Shown here piece after piece: positions 49,009 to 63,400 of a DNA stretch of 64,000 bases. Below the pieces are notes generated by a model. That model saw nothing but the letters and a program-made list of their open reading frames with translations. It was not told where the DNA came from and searched no databases. Position numbers and translations under genes: made by a program. This DNA comes from Epiperipatus broadwayi (Eukaryota; Onychophora; Udeonychophora; Euonychophora; Peripatidae). The stretch covers positions 184,001-248,000 of the forward strand of contig JAQFVV010006717.1 of assembly GCA_028023455.1 (NCBI GenBank), read 5' to 3'. Numbering within the stretch: the stretch's first letter is position 1; every line of letters begins with the position of its first letter.

Positions 49009-49621
49009 GTTTATTATTATTATCATCACCATCATTATCATCATCATCATCATTATTATTATTATGTTTCAACAATAATCTTTATTAAACCTTTAGGTTA
49101 TATGGCATTACATAACATTGATTGTTAGGGTTACAGGTACAAATTGTGTGTCATATTAAAAGTCATTTACAGTCACTAAATTATTCTTGATTATTGTTCT
49201 TTTGATTGTTAATTCTGAAGTATACTAGGGTGGCAATTGTAATTTATGTAGCATAAAATCAAGTCATGGGTGCTGTATAAAGAATGAAGTTAATTCAAAG
49301 TAAAATTCTGTGTGGTGACAGCCAGCAGAATATAATAGATGGGGAACAAATTCTTAGACCAATGGTGGATGGAGTTGAAGACAGTTAATGAAGATGAGTT
49401 TTATGGAGAGTATTGGATGGTCTCATTGAATGCTATATAATGAGAGGATTATTGGATTATGACCTATTATAGAGGTTGGTTGTTTTAGCAGTGACCAGGT
49501 GGCAGCAAAAATATTTGGGTGTGCAGTATTATTGTCCTGGGTCTTCCTTGATTTGTTGGAGCTTATTGATGAATGTAACTGGATGTCTTCTGGTGTTACT
49601 GTCAATGGTGAAGATGCAGCA

Positions 49622-49712
<91 letters not shown>
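49009..49712 (-). repeat. Less AT-rich unit between trinucleotide microsatellites
   Basis: An ATT/ATC tract (49009-49064) and an (ATT)n tract (49621-49711) flank about 555 bp with visibly higher GC. On the minus strand the unit ends TTTAATAAAGATTATTGTTG then AAAC(ATA)n, which looks like a retroposon 3' end with a microsatellite tail. No protein family is recognised. Confidence 0.4.
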
Positions 49713-52339
49713 TACATTCTCAGTATATATAAATAGATACTTTTTACATATCACAATATTTTTATATTATTTAAGTTTTATTTCGTTTGTTGTTGTTATT
49801 TGTACAATAAATTTCTGTTATATACCATATTCACATTAAACCTCATGATATATTTAGGGAATGTTGAGTGTAATTATAAAAAAGGTGCTGTTACAATAGA
49901 TAAATAATATATATATATATATATATAGTTTTCTTAAATGTAATGTGAAAAATTGAAATCAGTTTATTTTAAAAGTTTAAAAATGCTATTATTATTTTTT
50001 ATTAATATTAATCTGCAAGGATGATTAAATCAATTTTCAAGGATGTTGTAATTTTGAAAATAGATAGATTTGCTAATAAAAGTGTTCCTTAAACATTTTT
50101 TTTAGGATTAACCTTAATTAAAATAAAACTAAGATTATGTCAATTCAAAATTGTGTTTGAATGGAGATAACGTAATTTGTTTTATTTTGAATTAATCTGT
50201 AAAACATTTCAAAAACAGATCTAATTCAAATCATGCTGTAAGATAATACCTTATGAATATAAGCAGTTAGAGAAAAGGTTATGGATTATGGAAGTGCATA
50301 ATTCAGTTGTTATTGTTTTAATATAAAAAAAATTACAAAAAAATTATCACATGTTCAAAAAAATAAGATTTTTATTGATGAATTACCATATCTTACTTAT
50401 AAATTGAGACTTGTATATTTAACAAACAGAACAAAAATATAATACTAAGACAACTCAATAAAGTGTGGAAAGATTAGACATAACAAGGTGAGATGAAAAA
50501 TAAAATACTTCAATGATAGACAAACAAGTACGTCAGTAACACTATTGAAATAGTTATCAGATTAATATGAAGCGATGCTGGCATATTGCTAGAGGAAATC
50601 ATAGTAGAGAAACAATTGAATTTTTTCACTGAATCCATCGTTTTAATGTTTTAAAAAATATTATTATTATTACATGCCAATAAAAATACACATTTCTTTT
50701 TTTTTTTTTCACATTCTTAGTAAATATACATACATACTTTTTAAATATCGCAATATTTTTATACTAATTAAGTTTTATTTCCGGTTTGTTTCAAACTTAA
50801 ATATATATATATTATGTTGTTTTTTTTGTTTTTTTTTTGAGCAATTCAGCGCATTTGAGCTTACATAGTCACACTCAAGCAAATCACTTAATACACTTTC
50901 AGTTAACACAAATTATAGCAATTTATATATATGATTGCCTGTGCGTGTGTTCATAAAATGAAGAATAGCTATTGTATTAAATGCATAGTTTCAACGATTC
51001 AGTTTTAATTTTATAACATTTTTTTCTGGAGATTGCATGTCGTTAAACAATTTTGAATTTCTATTAACAACGGTTTTAGAGGGGAAATATATATGAAACA
51101 TTTAATTTGTTATTTTATCTGCAAACGAAAAGTAATTATAATTAAGCATATAGATAATCGAAAAACATCTTACCTTTCTGTAAATAAATATTAAACATCG
51201 TTTTAATTTCCAATACAATTTTTGCAGAAGAAAATAAAACCCTAACACTTAAAAGTTTATTGTAAATACCAAATTTGTCACATTCTATCACTATAGCTAC
51301 CAAGTTAAATGATTTATAAAACATTTGAGTCTTATTGCGTGTTTAAAATTAATCTTTTATTAATAAAGTGCATCAGATATATTTATTGAGAAGTTAATTT
51401 TGACTATTTCACTTTATCGCGAAAAAGTCTAATAAAAATTAAATTATGTTCATTTTCTATTCAACATTAAGAATGAAACATTGTAATACAATTAAAAAAA
51501 AACCGAAACAAACATTAAAAATATAATAACTGTACTGCGTGAGAGTTTATTTACGAATGAAATCACAGTTTTTTTTAGCAATTATATTCCCGCATATACC
51601 GTATATCCGAGAATAATATCTTAATTTGCCGAAAGAAAATCAATAAAATAACATTTTAGTGAATAATTTGAAAATAAAATCTCAACATTTATTTTGCTTT
51701 AGATTCAATAATTAATAACAGCAGATTCAACAATATATATAATTATGTAGCGCTAATTATATATTATATAATTGGAGGATAGATTTTCAAGAGCTTTACA
51801 TTAGGATAAAAGTGGATTTACATTTTGTCTATATTTTAGATTACTTGATATTCGAAAGAATTACATTATATAACTCATACTTGGAAGTTTATTATTGAAA
51901 TTAATATCTAGTCTTTAATTAATTAACCAAATGTTGATTAAAAACTTTTCAGTTCCTCATGTGCTTACGAGATTGGTATTCATAGCCATGGACATATAAA
52001 TAATAATATATCTATCTATTTATAAACATTATTAGTAATATCCTTATATTTATTTCCAACACATTATTGTAGATATTTTTAATCTAATAAAAATAATTAA
52101 ATCATTTGTGCTTGCATAATTATCTTCATCTTTCAATGTTTAATTTTACTAAACAATCTTATTTTTTTAGAAATTATAATTAAATAGTCATTCTTATACT
52201 ACAAGTACATAGTCAAAATCATTTGGGTGCAATCAATAGAATCTCTTTAGTTATATTAAACCCGCAAAAGTAAATTTATGTTTATTGATATATTTTTTGC
52301 AGAATTACTACATATGTACTAATTTTTAAAAAAATCATA
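49713..52339. other. AT-rich spacer, nothing recognised
   Basis: A short (TA)n lies at 49908-49927. No gene recognised. Confidence 0.55.
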
Positions 52340-52720
52340 TATACGTCATTTGTCCCTTTTCAATACATTCATAAATAAACAGGAACGTTGCATGGGTATT
52401 TCAGTACCCTTCATCTCCTGAACAAAACTGACTTGAGTGCATTGCAATGGCACATGAACCCCCATTTATGAAGGCCTTGTGTCTACATGATTTATGACTT
52501 TGGTGAAAAATCAAAAATGTTTTATTACATTCTAAATGAAATTACATTTTCTTTTATTTCAAAACTTTTAATGTACAAGAATATTATATGCAAAGTAACA
52601 TAACTGTAGAAACACAATTGTGAGGTAATCCTGACGAAGTTAAAACCATTGAAAAAAATAAAATATATATTTTTTGCATTATATGTGTTTTGTTTTTTCA
52701 AATACTGATTCAATAACCCA
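52340..52720. repeat. Hammerhead-family relic(s)
   Basis: Minus strand 52420-52382: stem I CAGG/CCTG is kept, box 1 is AGATGA (one base lost from CTGATGA), stem II GGGTA/TACCC has loop CTGAAA, and GAAAC is decayed to ATGCAAC before the palindrome ACGT. Plus strand 52631-52637: CTGACGA, then AAAACCATTG where GAAACGTTG would be expected, followed by AAAAAAATAAAATATA. Both look like worn ends of separate Penelope/retrozyme-type repeats. Confidence 0.4.
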
Positions 52721-54133
52721 CAAAATCATATTTATAATAAATAAATAAGATAATTTATTTATTTTTTTAATATGTAAATGTTTTTATCACGTGAAAATCC
52801 TATCCATTCCTCCATGAAATAATTACAACAAAACAAATTTTATTTAATTTTGTTTAATAAAAGACAGAGTAGAATATTAAAAAATTAAAATTATTTACAT
52901 TTTTATGTTTTTATTTACATAAATCTCTCCAAAATTTAGTGACCACGATGTGAAGTAAAAATCAGTTTTTACTAAGTTGACTTTAGCCAGCATTTAATTA
53001 GTTCAAAATAATTTCGTAATCTGTCATGTTTAAATCATGCTATTTCTTAACAAATTTAGCTTCTCAATTTCAAATATTTGTTCATTAATATATTTTTAAT
53101 GTGCTTGTTATTTGAGTTTAACTTAGCCATAGTATATAACCAGTTATCAAGGAATTTTAAGGATTTACTTAAAAAGAAGAAATTTTCACACATTGTTTAT
53201 TTGAGAAATTCTTAAAAGCCATTATACCACGTCTTGCACTTTCTTTTATTTAATAATAGATTATAATAAGTAAAACAAAAAAAAATCAAATAATTGTTTT
53301 CTTCAATGGTTTCTTTAATATATAAAGTTATTTTCTAGGCACTTTTAATACTTTAACTAATTGCTGTATTGATATTAAATAACAAAAAATATTTTACCAA
53401 AAGATCCCTGCACCCATAAATAAGTTTATATAATGGGGTTTATTTTAATAATAAATTAATATTTATTCACATTTATCTATTAAAAATTATAACATATGTG
53501 TTATGGCTTATTTAAACTAATAATAAAACCTGCCTGACCTGTAATTGTCCATAGGTTCACTTTGTGACCTGCAGTGCAAAATTCACAGGAAAACCCTCTA
53601 TCCAAAGCACACACTTCTATATATGTTGGCTCTCTAGTGGTAACAGTCTAAATCTCCAATGCTTAATAAAAACATGCTTTTTTTATTACTGCTTTAAATA
53701 ATTTATTTTCTTAATATATATATATATAACATTTATATATATTATTTATATATAATATATATATATATAACATTTTCCTAGTCAAGAAGTTACAAGTGAA
53801 GTTATTACAATCAAGAGACGATTATTAAACAATAATATCATTATTAAAAATAGGAAAAGCTATTCAATAAAATGTGTAAAAAGTATAATATGACCTAATA
53901 AAAAAAAGTTAATATTGTTATTAAAAAAAATTTGCACAAGACAATGTCAGAATCATCTCCAGATTCCATAGTCTTAAATTAGACTCTCTAATACAATGTT
54001 AAACTGAATAATACAGAAAAAAATGTGTAAAATAACACTAATAAAAATAATTCCAATACATGCAGAATTAGTATAATTATGAATCAATATTTTAAAAGTA
54101 TTTTATTTTTAAATAAATTATTAATAGAAACGT

Positions 54134-54138
<5 letters not shown>
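52721..54138. other. AT-rich spacer, nothing recognised
   Basis: TA tracts near 53717-53770. No gene recognised. Confidence 0.55.

Positions 54139-54168
<30 letters not shown>
54139..54168. repeat. (TA)n microsatellite
   Basis: Pure TA dinucleotides. Confidence 0.96.
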
Positions 54169-54171
<3 letters not shown>

Positions 54172-54227
54172 ACCGGTATAAATCCACCACGCTTACTCAT
54201 ACACAGTACCCGAGTTCAAACCCAGTC

Positions 54228-55888
54228 CACGTTTAAGAATAAATTCCAAAACGCCAACGAAATTCAAACCCAAACCCCAGCATGACCAACCGATGATGAC
54301 TTTATAACAGCACGGGGTTATCCCTTTACTAGCTCAACTCAGAACACAGACTAAATTACTTACAGTTTTATATATAGATCTATTATACTCTGGATATCGG
54401 TACGGTCATTAATGTAATGTATATATTTAAGTTGTCAATACAGCCAGTAGGTGACTAAATCGACTTCGAGAGTAATGAGGTGGAAAACACAAAATTAGAG
54501 TAAATAAATTGTTTAATAACAAATAGAGAGCATAAAAATATAGTATTCAAAAGTACGGTAAGATTTCCATAAATATTCTATTATAATTAGCTACTAGTCT
54601 TTAGTAATCATTTTACCTGGTAAACAAACTCATACCAATATTTGTGTAGTGAAATGATTGACGGGTGGCTAAGGGAATCAGAGCATTTGAGCATCGGAAA
54701 TATTTATCTACGATTTTTTTATTAAGTTATTTTATTCGAATAGATTCGAACCGTTGCGTGTACGAATAGTTGGAGGGTGGTTTTGTATAACTATGATATC
54801 TAAGATCGATGTACTAGTGGTTGCCTAGATTGAAGAGCCCTACAGTAATCACTTGTGGTGCATCAACGGAATACCAGACGGCTTGTACTTTGACAAGGCT
54901 TAATGCCCCCAAGTAGCTCCGGGTCACTACAACCAGCCGGGATCATTTCGAAACCCGGTGATCCAAGAGATAACCTGGGAAAGAATTGCTTTCTTCCCCA
55001 TATGGTAGTATGGCGAGACGCTAACTTCGGCGAAGGGAAGGCATTGCCACAGTCATCGAGGACGAGTGCTTGAAGTGGATTTGAAAAGGAATTATACCAA
55101 ACCTGGGTAATCAATTCGTCTATTTCTGCGCAACAGGCTGATATAACTATTCCAATAAAACATGGCGGAATCAAACTGACCGCGAAAGCAATAATTAATT
55201 AAGTTTACTCTGAAACCCCTAACTCCCCCAGGTCGTTCAGGCGGTAGCTATGATAACAAATTATACACTGAGAACTATTTCTCATTTCATGTAGGAAACT
55301 AAGATAATAAACTTAAAACCCTTTACATTTTTAAGATTGAAGTATCGGTTACAATAGTATGGCAACAAAAAAAAACATAATAAAGTGATTTAATATCTGC
55401 CAACTCAATATATGAAATAATCTTTACTTTAACAATGAACTTCCTTTTAAAATAACTATAATCAATATTATAAACTAGCTTTAAACAGAGTTGGGAAATA
55501 TTTCTATTGGCATCGTTTGTTTATAGCATAAGTAAATAGGAAAAAAAATATAAATGTCTTCATTTGAATTATTATTAGTAGATACAATATTTACAAACTA
55601 TTTTCTAAAGACTAGAGCAGAGGAAAAGGAGAAAAGAAAATTTACTGACAGGTTTGAAACAGTAGCATTATAAATGAAACAAAAAACTTACATGTGATTC
55701 ATTTGATTGACAGATTAACTTATAACATTAAGCTCGGGAGAAAGTTAAAAGTTCAGGTAACACAGTTACCCTTCCTTCTTCATCCGGCTTGGCTTCTCAC
55801 GATGGTATTTCTGACGAACGTAGGCACGCATTTGAAATCTACTTGGAAGGCATAGTCAATTTGGAGATTGGAAGCTGGAAATTGTGAA
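54228..55888 (-). repeat. Second, armless copy of the nested element's body
   Basis: The reverse complement of 23869-25525 over its whole length, by eye near 90% identical, from CGTTTAAGAATAAATTCC to GGAAGCTGGAAATTGT. At both ends similarity stops exactly where the inverted arms begin in the other copy. It is richer in GC than its surroundings, with patches such as CTTCATCCGGCTTGGC. A minus-strand frame (55174-54863) reads LQALVLDDCGNAFPSPKLAS, but the other copy breaks it by frameshift, and I recognise no family. Confidence 0.85.
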
Positions 55889-56230
55889 GCACATAAAACA
55901 TGATCAGTCAGCGGCACAAAGATTCAAATTGGCGGGACAGAGATCAGTTCCTGGCACTTAGCCCATCGACATTACGGTTTACTGGTGGACTTCTTAACAA
56001 AAGTTGGAGAGATTTCTCTAGCAACTGCTTTGCTGTTTTTGAGACGATCTACTCTCAGCCACGTCAAAAGTTAGAATGTTAGTTTTCTCTACGATGGCCA
56101 CGGTTGACCTTTCTGTCTGGTTTTTGTTTTAGGCTCCGCCTACTTTTCTCTAGCCTTCAGCAATCCAGCTTGACCATACAATATCAATTATCCATTTCCA
56201 TTGTTCCGTTTTCAGCTATCTTTAACTTTA
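55889..56230. other. GC-richer flank of the body copy
   Basis: The high-GC character continues for about 300 bp past the end of homology, including a 60-codon frame (55900-56082) reading NWRDRDQFLALSPSTLRFTG. This suggests that the repeated body is part of a larger unit here. Function unknown. Confidence 0.4.
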
Positions 56231-59200
56231 ATACGCAATTTTAAATTGACAAAGTAATTACAAATATAAATTCCTTATCTAATTTCGAATACAACTCAAT
56301 TACTCTATACATTTGTACAATACAGATTTTAATTAAAACCACTGATCAAAGGAATGTGACTTTTGATCAGTATTTTTAAACGACTTTGTATAATTCTAAA
56401 AGGCTAAAATTTAAGCAAATACACCCGCAATGAAACTTTTAAATTAAGCTGATATAAATTCACAAACCACGCACACATGAATATTATTTCATGATTTGTG
56501 ACATTTATGCACGGAATCTTTACATATTTATTTACAAAACATAAAATATATATAGCTCAATTTTTGTGACTTGAAATGGAAAAATCCCATTGCGGGCGAA
56601 TAGTAGTTCGAATTACCGTACTTAAACACATGAAACTAAGATCGGTTCTTCGATCTGTCTGTTTCAATATATATATATTGAAGTGGTAAATCTGTAGTAC
56701 ATATTTAACTTCATTGCCTGATGACATTACATACCTTTAAAGTAGGGTTTGAACCAGTTTATATGTTTATTTGGTCATCTAGGAATGTTAAGCACACACA
56801 TATACACATATCACTTCCACCCTGTTTATTCAAAATGGTTATGTGTAACCAGTTGAATTATTATTTTAGCTTAAGTATATTTTATTTCCAAGCTTGTAAA
56901 TTCCCTTCACTTAGATAATTGTGTATGTGCATATATGTATTACAGATATAAAAATAAATACAATTAATGTAGAGCTAAAGCAATGCCAGAAAATTCTAGA
57001 AAGTATTATTACAATTTAAAAATGTCATTCTCATTTAACTATTTCAAGTCAAACCAAAAATCATATTTTAAAGTTATTTGCAATTTTAAAAATACGTTTA
57101 AATAATGCTTTTTGGAATGTATTGTTTACATCTTCCAATATTGCCAAATTTCAAGTATAGGAGGAGCAGAAGTTCTAGGAATGTGCAAAAGGAGTTCAAA
57201 TCACTCTTCTCTCTCGTATTCGTTTAGAGAGTGGAAACAAAATGAACTGTGAGTAAAAAAAATTTGCTTTCCCTGATCTTAAATCACCTTGTCCTGCCTT
57301 CCTGCCATGCCATCGCTACTTGAGAACTGTTCTGTTTAACTGTAAAAGAACTATTGGAAGATGCATACCATTATTTTATTAATATTGTGCCTTGCTAAAC
57401 TTCGTATACATTATTATAAGTGGCCACCATAACTTCTAAAGGTAATCTGTTTTGCCAAAGAATGAACTCTTAATTTTCCTCACTTCTTTCCTAAGTCTTA
57501 ATTGTAATCATAATGTAATCTTTATTTATTTGGTAACTGACTATAAACTTAATTATCGTTAAATTTGTGATTTTCTCTCTTAAGTTTTTAAAAACTCGTT
57601 CTTTGGGATGCTAGCACAGAATTATGTACTTTAAATCTATCATTAGCTTTTAAGTTTTATGCTCTAATTATTTTATTTTCATGCAGCAAAACTTATTTTA
57701 AATATGTATTTTATTAAATTAATTTTGGTATGCTAATGTTTAATCTAGCAAACTTATATTATTTTAGCTACTATTCCGATATTTTTTGGAAAAGTTAAAT
57801 GTGAAATTTCTTATTGAACACTAGTTCGCTCGATTAAATATTTTAAAATAAATGCTTAATGGCGGATTGTTTAAAATGTCATATTATGGGATAAGATAAA
57901 CTTTTTGTTGTTGACAATATTTATTTAGATGCATTCTATGTTTTCTAAAATAATTTTAATTATTAACCTATTTTAAATAATTATTTATTGCTTTCATGCC
58001 ATCGAGCATTAACTTGCTTATAATATATTGTCATTTAAGAATACTTGGGCTTGTTAAATAGGAAAAATAATATTTTTCCCTCTTCTATATTCGACATCCT
58101 AAATTTATTAAAGTTATACATACAATGCTGAGTGGGTTATTATTTTATCATGGTGTTACACATGATATTATTGCTTTATTTAAGCTTAGATTATTTCATT
58201 AGTCATTTAAGACTTAAGCCATATTCGCGTTGCTTACTTATGATAGCATTTTAAAGAATTTATATTTTGCTTTATCATATTTATTCATCCAAACTCTGGA
58301 TTTTCTTCACGTAACTCATCTAAGAATGAGGTTTGGTAGAACCAATCTCAGGACAAACATTAGAGTATTAAGGCTCTCCATGTGAAACATCGGCAAGCAT
58401 ATCATGGAATCCTTACCACTCATATTTTCGAATACTGCCTTGTGATAAATACAAGTGGAATCATATATGTGATAAAGCCTTTCAGTCCAAAGATGAACAT
58501 CTTCTCCATTTTAAATGCTGTCATTATAGTTAGCACTGCGAGTTCTTTTATGTGTACTTCTCATATTATCTATAAGACATGGCACAGTGATGTTTGTAAG
58601 CCACTCATTTGATAATTAGTCAAATATTTTAGGATTGTCACAGTAAGGCTGTTAGGCTAATCCATTCCTCATTTGTACTGGCCCAGATATCCTTATAAAC
58701 GATAAATTACTTATCTGTTATATCAAAAGTAAACCTCTTTTTGGAGATGAATTTATAAACGTCCTTATCATTACTTAAAGTAATGATTATAGTATTGATA
58801 ACATTAATTTATTATTATTTATAGTTCATTAGCATACTAAATCAGTTGCCTATATGCAAAGTAATAACTACATTAAATCTGTGCTATGCTTCTGATGTAA
58901 ATTAAAATTGTTTATGTTCATTAAATTATTATGTTGATAATTACTTATGCATTTGTGTCTTACTGAATCTCACTTATTGAATTCCATCTAATATTTATAA
59001 TAGTGTTAGTAATATTTAGAAGTTATAACTGAATATTTTAAATGGACATTTATCTCTGGATTGTTCTGTTCTTGCTCATTCTGGATGGATATTATTTTAT
59101 AATTCCTGTTTCTTTTGAAATGCTAGCTGTGTGCAATTCATTTAAAATTTATAAATTGTCTCTTCATATAAGATATTTGATTGAGCCAAGATTTGATATT

Positions 59201-59414
59201 ATTTATTTACATTAATTACCCTGTAGATCTCATATTTCTCTGCTGTGTCTCCAGGACCAGAATGAATAAAATTTCATCTGTTATCATCAGAAGTATTGTT
59301 TATAATGTTATAGTTTTAGAAAAGAGCAAATAGGGCAGAATTCATGATTGCTCCTGACCTGTGTATCTTGGGTATGAGTGGATTTAGGGTACTTTTGCTT
59401 AGATCCTAAACCTT
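56231..59414. other. Spacer; one possible exon-like patch
   Basis: At 57170-57260 a GC-richer patch has AAACAAAATGAACTGTGAGT, an ATG in good context followed at once by a donor-like GTGAGT. This is suggestive only. The frame at 58382-58612 has no clear domain. Confidence 0.35.
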
Positions 59415-59518
59415 GTTAAATGAACATGCAATTCTGACAGTACTATATATATATATAAATGAGGATGTTAAATGAACATGCAATTCTGACAGTACTATAT
59501 ATATATATAAATGAGGAT
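59415..59518. repeat. Perfect tandem duplication, 52-bp unit
   Basis: 59415-59466 and 59467-59518 are identical, starting GTTAAATGAACATGCAATTC and including a short (TA)n. Confidence 0.95.
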
Positions 59519-60455
59519 GTTTAAATAAAAGTGATTGGGAAATTTAAATATTTTCATCTACATATAAATTTTATTAATTATAGCTACAAACAAGCATAGA
59601 TCTGTTTACTTTTGTGCAGTGGTACAGTGTATATGTAGTATATTTTGAGGCTTCAGCAATTGTTGCATCATGTTTAAGTAAAGAAGAATTGAGCTTATAT
59701 TTAAATAAAAATGAACTTGTTTCTAACAATAAAATGATTTAGAAATTGGAACATTTACATATACGTTTTATTAATTATCGTAACAAAATGGCATCTATCC
59801 TGTTCGTTTTAATGCAAAAAGCTTAAACCTTGAAATTCAAGGCTGGAGCAATTGTCATAATTTTATTAAATAAAGAAATATTCCATATTTATAAAAAAAT
59901 ATTTACATTCACAATATATTTGTAACAAAGGTGTGATTTTAAAATGTAAACATTTTTATTTACTTCTAAATATTATTAATTATTGAGACATTTTGGAACT
60001 CCTGTCATCAAATGCCTTTGCACCCTAAATAACCTACATACTTGTACTGGTGTACCTGTAATGGAATATGAATTATTTATTATTTTATAAATAATTACCT
60101 TTTATTGGTTTATAAATATAAAATTTAATTTTATTGAAGTTTGAACATCCATAATATTATTTTTTTATTTTATTTAAAAAAATGTCCATAACTAAATTCT
60201 TTTATACCTTTAATCACCCTCCTTTTTAAATATTTATAATGTTTATATATGTTCATGACATTCTCTACTTTTTAATATTTTATGTATAAAATATCATAAA
60301 AGACATTTGAATTTTTTTTATCAAGGTGTGCAGACATTTATTTGAAATGTCAAGATGAGTAATTAATTATAAACATTTGAAAAACAAGAGGCAATGTTAA
60401 AAAATGAAAATTTTGTTTCACCTCTATAAAAATTTTTATATAAAAAATTAAACAT

Positions 60456-60487
<32 letters not shown>

Positions 60488-63400
60488 CTACTGAAGTTGA
60501 GACGAGTTTTAATATGTGATAAAATTACAGTCATATTTTTCTTTCTTATTTGATTTTTGATGAGGATATCTTAACTTGTAAAGTATTGAATTGTGTTGCT
60601 ATGATAATGATAATATTAATTTAAAAAATATTATTAATTGTATTATATAAGATTGTGAAGTGACTTTACTCATTGTAAAATGGATATGATTTGGATAAAA
60701 TTATTATTATTTTTTATTATATGTATTTTCATTACAGCATCCAAAATAATAAATTATGAACAATACAACTGTATCAAAAATAAATTGTTGCTTTATTTGT
60801 ATAATATTATATTTGAATGATAAATAAGAAAATACATTTCCAGTGTAGTATAGTGATAATATATTGTAAATTGTTTAATTTGTGTTAGAATGATATTTGT
60901 ATTTTAAAAATGTAAATGTCTGTTATATAGTAATTGTGAATTTTTTTTTATTTGTCATTATTGAGTAATAAGATTTTTTATTTACAGAACACTAGCTACA
61001 ATTTGTTAAAGAATGAATAAAATGAATTTCTATTATTGCTATGAAGTAAATGGAAAAAGTTATAATTAGAACTGAAGAGAATAAACTCCCTCTTCTTTGT
61101 TTTAACTTCAACAGAAACATGTCTAATTTTGTTTTATTTTACATGATTTTCTTTTTATTTATTTTAAAAGTATATAGTTAAAGACAAAATGATGAAGTGA
61201 AAAGCAACAGTATTTACCCTGAACAGTACTGTATGTCAAAGGTTTATGAGGGGTGATAATTTATTATAAAAATGAAAAGTAATAAAAATGTAATTCTTAG
61301 TGTTTCAAAGCCATCAGAATGTTTCTTCACTTTAAGAAAAATATTATCTACTTTTCAATGATGAGATATAAATATTAACAACAGAAAAATGTGCACAAAG
61401 AATATGATCACCTACTGACACAATTTTATAAAATTTATGGATAATTTATACATGGGATAAAAATCAGTTTAATTCCCATAGCATAAGTGAATGAAACAGG
61501 AATCTGTTTACTTGTAATGTTTTATGATTTGATTACTTGCTAAATAAAAAATATCTACATTGCATCATATATATATATAAATTAGTATTTGTATATTTAT
61601 AATTCTTATAAAGATGAAATATCTGCTGAATGAAAAGATAATTTGAATATTTGGATAATATTGGAATTAATCAAATGTTCTTTGAATCTCATAGTTTTTT
61701 GTAATATTTCTACTTTTTCTGAAATACGAAAAAAGTGTTGGAACATTGTTTAAACAGCACTAGAACTATGGTACTATTTTATAAAGGCCATATCTAAAGA
61801 CTATTACTCTGGTTATTTGCTTATTTTTATCATCATTATTGCAACATTTTTTTTAATTTCATTTAAAATGTATAGCATTATGGATATGAATAATAATATA
61901 ATTATAGGTTAAGTAAAAATCAATTTACATCCCTGAATGTAAGGGAATTGTCTTCATAAGTTTGAATTTATACCTTGAAGCATAATAATTGTTATTTCAA
62001 TTTAAATTATTTATTTTTATGTATAAATTATAAAGTAACTTCAGATATATCACCTATATTAGGAGTTCAGAGGGATTATATCTTAATAAATATTTATTTT
62101 ATTTTGTTCTTTTAAATTTATATTAAAATATAATTTTTTTTTATATTTTGATCAACTATATTTTTATAGGAAGTATAAAAAAAGATATATTTTGAATTCT
62201 CATATTTTGGAAAGTATGAATGTTCCACAACATTTTTTTTTATATAAACATAAGTGTTTTTATATTTAATATCCAATAAGTAGTTATTGATGTGTAAACA
62301 CCTATTTAAACATGAAGTTAATGTCAATTGAAAACCTATTAAATAAAGCAAAATTAGATTATATGAATTTGACCATATATATATATTTGACTTTAAATTA
62401 TATCAATTTGTTAATAAATTTTGAATTAATTTAAAATGATACACTTGATTGATTGTCATTAAATTTTACAATGCACATTTATTGGTTAATCATATTTGGA
62501 TAACTAATTATACCACATAATTCATTAGAAGCAGTTTTAAAAATAATTTGAAAATCAAAAACACAGGGTGCATAAGAAAGAATAATTATTTACCATTTTC
62601 TTTGCATTGTATTTAATGTTTATTATTTGATCAGATATGAATTTTATACAACAATAAATTAAATGATTTGACATTTTTAAATATTTAATAAGTAATTGAA
62701 AGCTTATTGTAATTATTTTATTTTGTTACAAATTAGAGTGATTTGCTTTAATTATATTTGAAGTTTTTTAGTGTGAATCATAAATTTAGTTTAAATATTA
62801 AATTTTAATATTAATATTTGACTATAATTAATCTAACAATCTTTCATATGCTTTGGCAATTGTAATCTAAAGCTTTAATAATTTAGCTTTAATAAACTGA
62901 AGAGTAATTCAATGTGGTTTTTTAATTGGTGGAATGGACATCATATAGGAATGTTGTCAAAATAATTGTTTTTCTTACAATAAAGATGCATACACACCTT
63001 TATCTAGGGCCTAATATATTTTTATAGGCATTAAAGATTGAAATTTGATTAAACAGGTTGATAATATTAATTCAAAGAAGTTTAAATAAACCTTACTATA
63101 TAGGCAAATACAATATAGTTTGAAAGCAGACTAACAAATAATCAATTATAACTTTCAAACAACACTGAATACATCATAATGATAGCATGCAATAAACATT
63201 ATATGGCTGAATTAAGAAAATAAAGGAAGGAAGCCTGAAATAATAAACAAAAATGATACTTAAAAAAGTAATAGATTAGATATGTTTGGTCACATTAGAA
63301 TTTATTACTTATTCTAAAATAATTCAGATCATGAAATATGTAAGAGTAAAAATAAAACTGTTATTAATATGTATATAATATATTTTAAAAACCAATGTGT

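Noticed and set aside
58382-58612. Possible C2H2 zinc-finger relic (YVIKPFSPK, and a CDKAFQSK-like frame)
   Set aside because: The Cys and His spacing is incomplete in every frame; too weak to call.
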